A stretch of 64,000 bases of DNA from Ascaphus truei (GCA_036426205.1 CM071570.1:141848563-141912562), one strand, 5' to 3'; positions 23,702-34,644 are shown, counted from the stretch's first letter. Notes: generated by a model not told the origin, from the sequence alone. Made by a program: numbers and translations.

Positions 23702-23834
23702 GCAATCCGTGGTGAAATGAATGTAAAGACTGAATGAGTTACTCCATTCCGCAGGTCACCAGGAGCTGTCGGCGTGCTCCTGCCGTGGAGAAATCAGCGA
23801 AGAGGCTGTAGGTAGGAGAGCATCAGAGCGACGT

Positions 23835-23848
23835 GTCGCCATGGTAAC
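23835..23848. promoter_or_regulatory. X-box-like RFX site in a MITE
   Basis: GTCGCCATGGTAAC matches the RFX transcription-factor half-site arrangement (GTNRCC then RGYAAC). It lies 33 bp before a stronger copy at 23881. Function is not shown; a match of this kind within a transposon is a candidate only. Confidence 0.4.
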
Positions 23849-23871
23849 AGGCATCAAATGTCGCAGCGGGG

Positions 23872-23903
23872 TGACATCACGTTGCCATGGCAACGTGATG
23901 TCA
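23872..23903. promoter_or_regulatory. 32-bp perfect palindrome centred on an X-box
   Basis: The 32 bases beginning TGACATCAC equal their own reverse complement. The central 14 bases, GTTGCCATGGCAAC (23881-23894), are a perfect palindromic X-box, the recognition sequence of RFX factors. The outer TGACATCAC resembles a CRE half. It lies in the GC-rich part of the MITE at 23345-24127. Confidence 0.55.
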
Positions 23904-24127
23904 TGCGACCCCGTGACGTAATTTGACACCGGAGCCGAGGAGGAGGAGGAGGAGGATGGGGGGGGGGGCACAGGCAGCCAGCAAGCCATGGTCACCCCTG
24001 CAGGGAACAGCAGGAGAGGCTGTTATACGGCATGGTAGGAGTGCTGCATATTATTGGTAGCCATGTTCACATTGCGTTATAACCAGATTCGCAGTATAAC
24101 AGGCCGCGGTATAACGGGGTTGAGCTG

Positions 24128-26255
24128 TATGTGTCTATCTCTCTATCTCATTTATGGTGTACTTATCCCTTTGTTATGTTTGTACCATACCTTATAAGTA
24201 CTCTGATAGCAGCGATGGAACCGCCATAAAGCCGGCCCTGTCTCTAGGAGTTTCTTCTGTCTACTTCCTAGTGTCTTAACTATGTGTGAAGATATGATTT
24301 AATATATTATGGGTATATCATTGATTAAGCTCTGACTATCTGGTACTAAGGATCAGCAAGAAAGTTAACATCTGAAGAAAGAGGATTGAAAGTATGAATT
24401 ATGCTTATGAATTAAATAAGTTTGGCACATGGTTTCATGTGTTGGGTAAAACATAATTAACTACATTTACTAAGGATTTTGCTCCATAAGACCGTTACAT
24501 CAAGACTTCATGAATATGGCCCTATATGGCCCATTCAAACGAATGAACTGCAAGGCATCTTCCAGCATGGACATTATCTTACAGAGTAGTACATCTTGGC
24601 AAATATGGCCCCATGGTCCTATATTGGTCCTCTGTCTTTTTACCTATACATCAGTAAATGACAGATTGAAATGTAGATTTACTGGTCTGCATGTTGTTTT
24701 TATGTATATATACCAACGTACTTGAAAGCTGGTCATTTTAACCTCTTTTGCCAATTAGAAATGGCCTTTCGATTATACAGAGCAACTCTTTTGTACTTGA
24801 GGGTGTCCTATGGAGTAACACAGTTTAGTAAATATGGCCCTTCATTGCCTATTCTCTCTAATAGGGTTGTGCGATGTTCCAGTATAGAAGGTCTTTGGTA
24901 GAGTATCACTTCTTAGAAAATAGGGCCAAATATGTCTCAAGATGACAAATGAATTTGATTTAAAATTAACATTTTGTTTAGTTGCACGTATAGGCCCAAC
25001 ACTTATCTGCTATCACAGCCAACGAAGGGCCAAATTCAATGTTAGCCTATTTAACACAAAGTTACCTTAAGTTATCGCATGTTAATAATAACGTTGAATT
25101 CACGAAAGTAAATAATGTGATATTAAACTAGGTTTTACTCATGTAAAAACATTGGCGTTAGTTTTAATGACCATAATTCTGAATTATAGAATCGATGTAT
25201 AGAACGCCAGTGCATCAGAAGAACAAGTCCTTATAATTATAACGTCTGCAATTGAAAAACTCCCAATGTACTGTGTATGTACAATAAAGTTGCCTTAATA
25301 GGGTTAGGGGACAAGTACTTAATGCCACTGGCACCACTAATGATTAGTACAGACAAAGTCCCACATGGTGAGAATTGCAGGGTATGGCAACCCACAGAAA
25401 AGACTCACTTTTTGTTCCAGGAGTTTCCCACAGCAGATAAATGAATGGTGTGCAATCCACCAGATGATGCAGCAGGAACAGGTAGAAAAACGGTAGTGCA
25501 CTGCCAAGAAGACCAGGAGGAGGCTCACGGTTGCAACAGCAAAAATATTTATTGCATTAAAAGATTGGACTAAATGTCCCCCCTAGCCACAGCAATAGTC
25601 CACTGCCATTTTTCTACCTGTTCCTGCTGAATTATAGAATCCACTAATCTATTAGCTCATTCACTCATCTAGCAGTGGATTTTTTTTTCTATGAAAAACG
25701 TGGAGATACTGTGGTCCTCCAACAATCTTTTTGTGAGACATTATTAACAGAGTAGCCGTCTGCACATGCGTGAGCTCTTGCACAAACGCAGATGGCTACT
25801 GTGTTAATAGCTTACACAGTAGCCGTATCTGTGGCTAACGAATTGTTTTATTTGTTGCGAGCTTTCGAGATACACTGATCTCTTCTTCCGGCGGTGTTAC
25901 AATGGATAAAGCAAGAGAGGTTTTACCTTAAAAACAGTGCATCTTGGAATGTATCCGTGACTGAAGCCTATCCCTCCTTCCTGTGCAGTATGCGATTTAT
26001 GACTTAAGATGTTAAATGGTCCCTGAATGTTAGTGATGTAAGAGTGTGTGTGTGTGTGTGTGTGTGTAAATATAAATGTATAAAGCGCCCACAGTGTATA
26101 CAGCGCTTTACAATAGGTGTGTGTGGAATGGAAGTGTATACCAATGGTGTGGGTAGGTGTAGACATTTAAGAGGGTGCTGCATTACTTTTAGTGTGTGTA
26201 GATACTATGTGGTTCTTTTTGGTAAATAAGGATATCATTACATTGTACATTAGTA
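24128..26255. other. Intronic sequence with old repeat fragments
   Basis: No gene is seen. The phrase TAAATATGGCCC recurs near 24510, 24600 and 24828, and similar phrases near 21893 and 22002, which suggests a shared old repeat. GGGCCAAATTCAAT at 25028 is typical of a MITE end. A short hairpin (AGTAGCCGTCTGC / GCAGATGGCTACT) lies at 25750-25800. A fragment at 25830-25900 repeats the palindrome-centre phrase seen at 7190-7295. A (GT)n tract is at 26044-26068. Confidence 0.5.
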
Positions 26256-26670
26256 CTGCTGAACCCCGTTATAACGCAGTGCTTCAGGTCCACATAATGC
26301 GACCACGTTATAACGGGATCGCGGAAAAAAATGACCACTGCTTTCAGGGGTTCCGCGTTCGCCGGAGAGGGAGTGTGTGTGTGTTTACACAGATTTTGAT
26401 TGCTTATAAGTATTGTAGTTATATCCCATAATTAACCCCAAATGAACCCCATAACTGTACATGAAGGGGCAAAAAGTAAAATTAATGTTTTAACAGCCAA
26501 TCCCTGAGCAGCTGCAAGCAAGCTAGAAAGGGTGGGACATTCCTCTCTGCAACTCCTGGAAGTTTGCCAAAAAAAATGCAGCGTAGCTTTTAAAAAATGG
26601 GAGCCACACTCAGACCGTGTTATAAGCAGATCCGCGTTGTAGCAGATCGCGTTATAACAGGGTTGAGCTG
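26256..26670. mobile_element. Pogo/Tigger-like MITE, second copy
   Basis: A 415-bp element with TA on both sides (26254-26255 and 26671-26672). The left end CTGCTGAACCCCGTTATAACGC and the inverted right end CAGCTCAACCCTGTTATAACGC match each other and the ends of the element at 23345-24127. The inner phrase GGGGTTCCG-G--CGCCGGAG is also shared. There is no coding capacity. Confidence 0.75.
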
Positions 26671-27555
26671 TATGTGTAAGAGGCAGCTGTGTGTTCATTC
26701 ATATATATGTGTGTAATTATGCGTTGAGTGATGGTGCAAAAAAAGGCGCTAAACACTAAAAGTGGTCACTAACTATAAAGTGACAGTATACGTAAAACAG
26801 CAAATATTTATGCAATAGTGAATAATAGTGCCAATAAATGTGCAAAAAGGTGGTGAAATAAACGTTGTAACTCCCTGCTCAAACCCTCTGGTAGGGCTTG
26901 TCTTCACTTGTCCCCAAAATGTAGAAATTTCCTATCACAATCCAGGGGGAGCATAAAAGGAGAAAAAAACAACAAAACGCAACAATCTAAGTGTATACCA
27001 TAATAATATGTGAATCCAATAAGGCGCAATCTTGGCTCTTCTGTGCAGCCTACTCACAAGATTTAAGTGGTTTTAGGGCAACATCAGTTAACTGTGGTGT
27101 GTATATTCCTCTAGACTCAGGTAAGGATGTACTCCAACTCAGATTCCGGCAAGATGAGGAGATGCAAAGAAAAGAAATATCTCCATAGGGCAGAGATATT
27201 TTTTGTTTATCAGAAAGTATCATTTCAAAACGTGAGGATTAGAAAAAACATAAGGCACTGAATTTCAACTAATTTGCCAGAATATACTAATGTATACAGA
27301 GGTATTAATTAATCACTGATGGAAATCAATTAATTAGCATCAAGTTAGCCAACAAACTAAACTGTCCCTGACGAAGCTCCGTAGCTGGAGGGAAACGTGT
27401 GTTGGGCATGCAATGATATCAGCCTCCGTTAGGGAGCTGTGTTAATTGTGAGTTTAGCTAATGCCTAAAGCTTACAACAAGTTCACGAATATTACAATTT
27501 AGATACAAACTTTAGGAGCGATCATTCCACTGCTGCTAGTATTCTTTGATAAGAG
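26671..27555. other. Interspersed repeat with a hammerhead-like core
   Basis: A repeat-derived stretch without a gene. Near 27368 it holds CTGACGAAGCTCC, a short loop, GGAGG and GAAACGTG, similar to the hammerhead-like motifs in the Penelope-like elements of this window. The stems that would flank the core are weak here. Confidence 0.4.
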
Positions 27556-27735
27556 TATTACCTATTTCAGCGTTACGCAAACTGGGCGGCACGCACCCCC
27601 GAGATTGTCAGTGGGGGGTGCGGGGTTTACAGAGCTCCCTTGCGCTTCCTGAAGGCACTTAAGTTAAGTGCCGGGGAAGCGGCGAAGGCCTCTGAAAACT
27701 GCACTTACCTTGGCTCCGGCGGCTTCTGGAGACGC

Positions 27736-27749
27736 GTCGCCATGGCAAC
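27736..27749. promoter_or_regulatory. X-box-like RFX site
   Basis: GTCGCCATGGCAAC, one base from the perfect palindromic X-box, within the GC-rich repeat block at 27560-27850. Confidence 0.4.
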
Positions 27750-27787
27750 GCAGCGTCAAATGACGCAGAGAGGTCATGTGATATCAC

Positions 27788-27801
27788 GTTGCCATGGCAA
27801 C
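27788..27801. promoter_or_regulatory. Perfect palindromic X-box
   Basis: GTTGCCATGGCAAC, identical to the centre of the 32-bp palindrome at 23872-23903 and again flanked by CAC/GTG. It is repeat-borne; function is untested. Confidence 0.5.
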
Positions 27802-27850
27802 GTGGCATCATGACGCCGATGCCTAGGTAAGATTGGGGCGGGGTAATTGA

Positions 27851-28479
27851 ATACAAAAAACTCAGCCATATCACTGCAACGTTAGGGCTTATTACTACAT
27901 TTGTTTCCAAAGTTGGTGCATATGCTGTACTCGGGAGCTTATTTATTAAACTCCAATGTTACCAATGCAAAATCTTCCAAAATTGGAATGGAATTAAATT
28001 TGACTTCATAAAAATTATGAAATGGCACAATTTTACATTTTATTTACGTTCAGATCTGTGCATATTTGATACAAAATTGCCAAGAAAATGACAGTCAGAA
28101 ATCTTGCCTCTCCAATGTACTGTAGGCTAATTTTGAATTTTGCTAGACAAGAGAAGAGAGAGGTGAGATTGCTGCCTGTCACTTTCTCGGTGAAATACAA
28201 TCTCACAGTTTAATGAATAATAGCCCGTGAATATGACATTTTGTGAGTTTGTCTCTTCTACATAAAGCATGAAATTGCTCCGTCATAAACAAACACACAC
28301 ACACACAAAAAAAAAATCGCCTTTTGTTATTGTGCTGTAAGCCTTTAGAGACAGGTATAGACTATTCTGAAATTAGTTTTTCAGTGATAGGCCACGGCTT
28401 AATATAAGAGAATTTGATAATATGGACTGTCAACAAGGAGGAGAGAAAAAGACTAGTATTAGAAGGTGCCTAATCAGGA
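27851..28479. other. AT-rich intronic sequence
   Basis: No gene is seen. It contains a short (CA)n run at 28281-28303 followed by an A run. Confidence 0.5.
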
Positions 28480-29202
28480 AAGGATATATTCACCAACTGG
28501 AGGAGACCGATGTGGATTCCAGACGTACCAGATGTGCTTAAAAAAAATGTAAAAAAACACAAAACATAGTGTAATCCTGTATGGACAAAAAACATATATG
28601 TGAACACAATAAATATATGATCAGCTGAGATCAAAATATGAGAGAAATTGACAACATTTAATAAATTGATTAAAAAACACTGGACATAAAAAACAAATAC
28701 ATATAAAAAACAATTAATAAAATATTAAGTAGACAATTAATATTGGTATAGGACGATTAATAGGGGACTGATTCACTGCTGCACCAGATGGAGTGCCCAC
28801 TCACCGGACGGAAGATAAAATCATACGGTGGATATATCTGAGAGTATCCCCTCTCTCTTTCCAGCTCACACCGCTTTCACATCAGGATCGGAGCCAGGAT
28901 GATGGTTGCACACGTTTGGCTGTGTGTGTTTTCCCTGGTCACACGCACTCATCCACAGCTACTGACAGGTGGAACGCAGTTGATGTGTGTAGCTTCCACT
29001 GCTGTTACGCCGAGTCTGGGGCCAAGATGTCAGCTGTACACGCTGAGCCGCGTGGGCCTCTATCCTCCTGGCGTACCCTCCTCGTAGCTGATGGTTTGCT
29101 GCGGCAGATTCGAGTTGGTTTGGGGTTTAGCTGACAAACAGCTGATTCGTCACGGCACTTGGGGGCAACTCGTGGTGTGGAGATTCGAGTCCCTGCAAAA
29201 TT

Positions 29203-29247
29203 AACCCTACGCGTTTCGAGAGCGGGCTGCTCTCTTCCTCAGGGGTT
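29203..29247 (-). ncRNA. Hammerhead-ribozyme-like motif (type I layout)
   Basis: On the minus strand the pieces are, in order: AACCC (stem I, 5' side), CTGAGGA, one extra A, GAGAGC, loop AGCCC, GCTCTC, GAAA, CGCG, TA, and GGGTT (stem I, 3' side). Stem I (AACCC/GGGTT) and stem II (GAGAGC/GCTCTC) pair perfectly. CUGANGA and GAAA are the hammerhead core, and UA would be the cleavage position in a design with a two-base-pair stem III. The extra A before stem II departs from the consensus. Hammerheads in Penelope-like elements have been reported in the literature. Catalysis is untested. Confidence 0.45.
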
Positions 29248-30078
29248 CTAAAAATATGTCCCATAATGTCCTCTTTTATAGGTGTCCAGATACGTCCAAT
29301 AAACACCATAATTGGGTTATTGCACATGCGCATTGCATATTGTGTGGAAAACAATGTCTATTTGTTCACACATGCGCAGTGGGTCATAATAACGAAATTC
29401 AAATGCAAAAAATAAAATTAGCGATCTCAGCTGAAAAACACAATATTACATACAAATACTAACCAATTGTGAAAAGTGTTTGTGTAGAAGAATAGCCTAT
29501 ACGTAGCTATAAAACTGTAATGTGAATAAAAAGTCTATACTAAAGCTATATAAGGGGCTTATACTATGTGGAGTGATGTGTTATGATGTGATGTGATCTT
29601 ATATATAAATAATGAGTGTGTGTAGATAAAAAACAAATGTGAAAAATCATGGTGTAATATAATAGTTTCTAATTTAATAAACTATATACTAATGTGCAAA
29701 TATATGTTACAAATCAATATTTACTTAGTATAAATTACCAATGTTTGTGAATACTATATGTGTGTGTAAACTAAAATAAAAGAAAATGATATTTATTTCA
29801 TTAATAAATTATTTATAAATTTATATGTGTTTCTTTAGTGATACTACTTATTATAGGTGTAATGTGTGAAATAATGTGTCAAAAAATATATATATTTCAT
29901 ACAATATTTCATTTAAAATTTACATTAAAAAAGTTGTCTGAAATTTCATAAAATTTATCAACTAGTACTTACATTTCTAGAATACAATAATTTTAATACA
30001 ACGTAATATATTGTGTATATTGCTCCTTTGGTGTAAGAATATAGAATAAGAAACAAAATGGACAAATAGTGACTTTGA

Positions 30079-30335
30079 TTAATTTACCAAAAAGGACTTT
30101 AAATCAAAGTCCACGTTAAGGCCTAGTGGGGATAAGGTCTTTAGCTCGTATATCCAATACGACTCACGTCTCCCCAATTGACTCACAGCGTTTCCACCTC
30201 TCCAATTTGGAGTAATGTTTTCAATAGCCGCACATTTCACAACCAGGCACGGATTCTTTGTGAAGTGGTACTTGTTGAAAATGATGTGATACGTTGTGCG
30301 TTGTTAGCCCTCTCTTGATGTTATATATATGTTCA
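30079..30335 (-). pseudogene. GIY-YIG endonuclease tail of a Penelope-like element
   Basis: Minus-strand codons give NIKRGLTTHNVSHHFQQV, then after a frameshift KCAAIENITPNWRGGNAV, followed by QLGRRESYWIYELKTLSPLG, ending at a TAA at 30079-30081. The intact PLE protein at 48772-51207 has the matching positions IRNIKKGLLTHNLSKHF, HWRGGNRINSLAKRETYWI and LAPLGLNIDID. Only this C-terminal portion remains; everything upstream was lost by 5' truncation, the usual fate of target-primed retroelements. At least one frameshift makes it non-functional. Confidence 0.8.
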
Positions 30336-30384
30336 TATATGCGTCTTTGGACAGATACCATGGGGCCCAGGACAAATTAGAGGA

Positions 30385-32390
30385 GCAGGGAATGAGATGT
30401 GGGGAGAGAAGGAGAGGGGGAGAAGAGAGAGGGGGAAAGGGGGTAGGAGAGAGGAGAAGTAGAGGGGAGGAAAGAGGAGAGGGAGGCAGAGAAGTAGGAA
30501 GGAGGGGGAGGGGGAAAGAAGGGAGGAGAGAAGAAGTGAGGGGGTGGAAGAAGGGTTGGGGAAGAACAGTTGGGGGAAGAAGGGAGGGGGAAGAAGAGAG
30601 GGGGAAGCGTGGAAGAAAGAGAGGGCGGAGGGGAAAGAAGGGGGAAGGGCCAGAGGAGAGTAAGGGAAGGGGTTGGAGAGGAGGAGGGGGAGGAGTGGGG
30701 AGGCAGTAGGGGAGAGGGGGTAGTGGGGAGGAGGGGAGTTAGTTGGGGGAGGAGTAGGGGAGGAGGTAGGAGAATGAAGGGGGGGAGGGGATAGTGGGTT
30801 AGGAGAGAGAGGAGGGGAGGGGTAAGTGACAGGGATGGAAAAAGGGAGGGTAGTAGGAGGAGGGGTAGGAGGAGAAGTAGGAGGAGAGGGATATGGGAGA
30901 AGGGGGTTAGGGGTACAGAGAAAGTAGGGGAGGGGAGAGGAGATAGGGGGAGGGGGCAGGAGAAAAAAAGGGTGTATGAGAGAGGAGGGGAGGGGGGTAG
31001 GGAAGAAGAAGGGGGTATGGAGGGGAGGGGTAGGAGGAGAAGAGAGGGGGTACAAGGGGGAGAGAAATCGGGAGGGGGAGTGAAGGAGGGGAGGAGGAGA
31101 AGTGGGAAGGAGAATTGGGGAAGAGAAGGGGGAGAGGATTGGGGGAGAAAGTGGGTGGAGGTTGGAGGGGGAGGACATGGGGGGAAGCAGGATGAGAGAG
31201 AGGAAGAAGATAGAGAAGGGAGAAGAGAATGGGGAGAAAGAGAAGGGGAAGAAGAGTGGAAAGAAAGGTGGGGTGAGGGGTAGGGAGAGAGGAGCTGGAG
31301 AGGAGAGGGTAGGGAGAGGAGGATGGGTAGGGGGTAGGAGAGGGAAGGATGGGTTTGGGGGAGGTGTAGAAAGAGGAGGAGGGGTTAGGGGTAAGAGAGG
31401 GAGGAGGCGAGGGAGTTGGGGGAGGGGAAGGGAGAATAGAGGAGGGAGGGGAGGTGCAGCAGGAAGCAAAATTGGGAGAGGAGAATTAGGAGGAGGAAAA
31501 TTGGGAGATAAAAGGGGTGGAGGGGGGAAAGGACAAGGGGAGAGAAACAGGATGAGAGAGATAGGGGGGAGAAAGCGAGTGGGAGGAGAGGGGAGAAGAG
31601 AACAGGGAGAAGAGTGGGAAAGAGGTGGGGAAGAGAGGAGGGAGAGGTGGGGGTAAGAGAGAGGAGCAGGAGGAGGGGGTAGGAGGTAGAAGAGAGAGGT
31701 AAGGGGGCAGGGGGAGAAGGAGTATAGAGGGAGTGTGTAAGAGAGAGGATGAGTGGTACAGAGGAGGAGGGGTAGTGGGGGATGATGTAGGATGAGTAGA
31801 GGGTGTAGGATTGAGGAGGAGGGGGTATGGGGGAAGGAGTAGAAGAGAGGAGGGGATGAAGGGATGAGGAAGGGGATGCGAGAGGAAGAGGAGGAGGGAG
31901 AGGTAGGAGAGAGGAAATGGGTTAGGGCGGTGGGAAGAGATTGGTGAAGAGGGGGCAGAGGAAAGAGAGAGGGGGAGGATGGGAGAGGAGATGGAGGGAG
32001 GGGAGGAGAAGGAGGAAGAAGAATTGGGAGGGTGAAGTGGAGGGTGGAGAGTATTGAGGGAGTAGATGTGAGAGCAGGTGATGAGAGAGAGAGAGAGACG
32101 ATGAGCGAGAGAGCGAGGACTGGATGCGAGAGGAGAGAAGATGAATGTAGGAGACGGAGGCGGGAGAGAAGTAGAGAGAGAGAGAGAGAGAGAGAGAGGA
32201 AAGAGAGATAGAGGTGAGGGAGATACAGAGGGGAGATAGAGAGAGGGGAGAGAGAGATAGAGAGGCGGATGATGGGGGAGTAGGGGTAGATTGGGAGAGA
32301 GAGGGGGCAAGGAGAGATAGATGAGGAGTGAGGAGGTAAGGAGTGAGAGATTGGGGAGAGAGGAGGGAGGAGTGAAATGTAGGAGGTGGG
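30385..32390. repeat. 2-kb polypurine tract (GGGGAGRA-rich)
   Basis: The + strand is almost only G and A for two kilobases, in irregular units such as GGGGAGGAG, GAGAGGAG and GGAAGAAG; a pure GA dinucleotide run is near 32170-32197. Because the complementary strand is nearly all C and T, very long open frames (for example a minus-strand one over 30333-31469) appear by composition alone. Polypurine/polypyrimidine DNA can form triplex (H-DNA) structures. I see no gene. Confidence 0.95.
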
Positions 32391-32391
32391 T

Positions 32392-33539
32392 GTGACGACT
32401 CAGGAGATTCCTTCCCCTCCTTGTCCCTCTTTCCCATCTCCTGTTGCCCCTTCTACTCCTTCCCACTCCTCTCCTTTGCCTTCCACCTCTCTCCCCTTGC
32501 CACAGTGCGTTCCCCGCAGGTCTCGCATACCCACGCGGTCCCTGAGTCCCTCCTATGATCCTCGCTGCTCCCTCTCTCCCGCGGTGCCCGCATTACCTTC
32601 CCCCGTGGTGGCATCCGTCCCGTTGCCTCCTCCCTCCGTGGTGCCAGTGGCGCGGCGTTTCCGCGCGCCTGGTGACGCGACCGGTGCGTGCGCTCCCTCA
32701 GCCCACGATGGGCACGCGCACACGCTCCTCCGCTGGCCTCCCTGATCCACCTGCTCCCTCCTCCCTGCCTCTGCATGCCGTCTCACGGTCGCAGGTCACG
32801 CGCGCGTTCCCCTTCTCTGGGCTTCGTGCTCCTCTTGCGTCCTTCCCTTGCTCCATGCGGTCCCTCTCTGTGTTGCAACCTGTGCACGTGCATCCCCAGC
32901 TTACAGAGGGCGCGCGCACATGCTCTTCGTATCCTGTTCCCCATGTCTCCGCCTCCCAAGCCTTCCAGGCCATTCCCCTGACTGCCCCTTCTGTATCCTC
33001 CTCTTCTCTCCCTGTCCTTTCCCTGTCGTTTCCCACTTCTCTCTCTACTCCTCCCCTCTCTCCTATTGGTATGCCCTCCTTTATAACCCCTGTCTGTCCA
33101 CTTCTTCGTCGCTCTGCATAGTTCCTGTTTCCCTGTGTGTACCTGACCTATGCTGTGCTCCCTCTGTGTTGCTGTTGTTTCCTGCTCCTGTGTTATCTTG
33201 GATTTCCCTGGCTTTGACCCCTGCTTGTCCTGGACTACTCTGCTCTCTGGTATCCCTTGAACCCTGCTACGCATACTACTTCGCTTACCTCTGGCTTCCA
33301 AGGACCTGGCTTATACTCTGATGATTCTAACCTCTGGACTCCTGGACATTGGCACACGGACACGACTACTCCTACGGACATCCCCAAGCGTTGCAAGTAT
33401 AACTAACAACTCTTCCAACAGGCCCAGCAACGCCATACCACACTCCGGGCTTGCTCCCACTGCTGTGGGTGTGTGGTATCATACCGTTCCCACCTCAGTA
33501 CTGGGGTCTAGCCAGGTCTGCGGGCATACAGGCGTGACA
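32392..33539 (+). mobile_element. LTR-like element inserted in the polypurine tract
   Basis: A GC-rich, compositionally unrelated block of 1.15 kb sits inside the purine tract, which resumes immediately after it at 33541. It starts TGTGACGACTCAGG and ends GGCATACAGGCGTGACA, so it has TG...CA ends and TGT-ACG/CGT-ACA inverted termini. No protein domain is present. A solo LTR of a Gypsy-type retrotransposon is the best explanation. I could not see an exact target duplication in the low-complexity flanks. Confidence 0.5.
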
Positions 33540-33540
33540 G

Positions 33541-33690
33541 CGGGAGAGAAAGAGGTGAGGCAGGGGGAAAAAAGAGGTGGAAGGGGAGAGAGGGGTTGGG
33601 GGAAGGAGAGAGTGGTTGGGGAAGGAGAGAGGTGTGGGGGAAGGAGAGAGGTGTGGGGGAAGGAGACAAGAGTGGAGGAACAGAGGTCAT
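33541..33690. repeat. Continuation of the polypurine tract
   Basis: GA-rich units (GGGGGAAGGAGAGAG) like those before 32390. The LTR-like element therefore split one purine tract in two. Confidence 0.9.
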
Positions 33691-34644
33691 GACTCTACCT
33701 GCTGCTTTAAAGGATTAATGATGCCTTTCAGAGACATGGGGAGGGTGCCTTCTGGAATGCCTGTCAGGAGAGCCTCCTTTCCACCAGCCTACAGCATGCT
33801 GCCTCAGTCAGGCACTTCCACAGACATCCATTATTATTTTTCATCTATAGCAATCTTCTGACTGTTTAGCATTATGCTAATAGGTACTATTCCACTTATA
33901 GCATGGTGTAATTGATCCAATTTAGGATTGTACTTAATCAGGAAAAATTGCTTTTCTTTTAGCTGCTATGTGCTTAGTGATTAACCACTTGCACTCAGTA
34001 CTACAACCAAGTGCACCCCTGGTCCTTGATACATAGCTCCCATAGTGTATTTAGAGTTTCAAAAAAGTGTTATTAACGTCCCTCATGAAAAACTAAGCAG
34101 TGTTGAAATAAGTGGAAACATCGTACTGGTTGAAGGACAGGAAACAAAGAGTGGGACTAAATGGTCAGTTCTCACACTGGAAGGAATGAAACAGTGGGGT
34201 TCCCTGTAGTAGGACCTGCATGCTTTAGTATATTTATACATTATTTAGGTGGAAGGGTATAATGCAAGGTAGCAAAATGGGCAAATGTCCAAAAACTTTT
34301 CAAAATAGTTAAGTCAAAATCACACAGTGAAGAGCTAGAAAAATATCTTTCTAGACTTGGATACTAGGCAGTTAAGATTTTCGCTTCCCTATTGACATAA
34401 CTGGTATGGCATGGGACCCGGCACACCAAAGTCCCCTATGCCGTACCAGTTATGTCATAATTTAAATGTTTGTTTTCTAGTGGCTGACCTTAGAGCAGTA
34501 AGCCTGATCAAAACAGAAGAGGGGGCACTCCACTTCCATCTTGGGGTGGGATCATGACCATGTGGTCGCTACCAAAGCAATCACATGGCTGCATATACCG
34601 GAAGTCCGGTGGGACTCGGATGCTGCTGGACTTCTGCCACCACC
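33691..34644. other. Sequence with a short hairpin, no gene
   Basis: No gene is recognised. At 34393-34463 two 25-base arms (ACATAACTGGTATGGCATGGGA and TCCCCTATGCCGTACCAGTTATGT, given here in part) form an imperfect hairpin with a 15-base loop, probably a MITE remnant. Confidence 0.5.

Larger units (their letters stand above)
23345..24127. mobile_element. Pogo/Tigger-like MITE with terminal GTTATAAC motifs
   Basis: The left end reads AGCTCAACCTCGTTATAACACGG. The right end, read inverted, is CAGCTCAACCCCGTTATACCGCGG. TA lies outside both ends, and CAG-type ends with TA duplications fit the Tc1/mariner/pogo superfamily. The interior contains a (GT)n tract at 23642-23700 and a GC-rich block with X-box-like palindromes. 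A shorter relative lies at 26256-26670. No transposase is encoded. Confidence 0.7.
27560..27850. mobile_element. GC-rich MITE-like block with X-box sites
   Basis: A compositionally distinct block beginning near GCGTTACGCAAACTGGGCGGC. It contains GTCGCCATGGCAAC and a second X-box, and shares the GGCTTCTGGAGACGCGTCGCCATGG-type core with the MITE at 23345-24127. No terminal repeats or target duplication were established. Confidence 0.4.
28480..30340 (-). mobile_element. 5'-truncated Penelope-like element, second family
   Basis: The minus strand starts abruptly near 30340 in the GIY-YIG region of a Penelope-like element and ends its reading frame at 30079. It continues through an AT-rich 3' region that includes a hammerhead-like motif at 29203-29247. 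The 3' limit near 28480 is a guess. The order of GIY-YIG tail, AT-rich region and hammerhead-like motif is the same as in the cluster at 42879-62308, but the sequence is clearly different, so this is another family. The klhl32 reading direction is opposite. Confidence 0.6.

Noticed and set aside
30333..32466. Very long open frames on the minus strand (hundreds of proline/serine/leucine codons) and glycine/arginine/glutamate frames on the plus strand
   Set aside because: They follow from the polypurine/polypyrimidine composition, which removes stop codons; no domain, start context or splice structure supports a gene.
32392..33320. GC-rich block with open frames as a possible CpG-island promoter or gene
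   Set aside because: It has LTR-like ends, lies within a purine tract and contains no recognisable protein domain.
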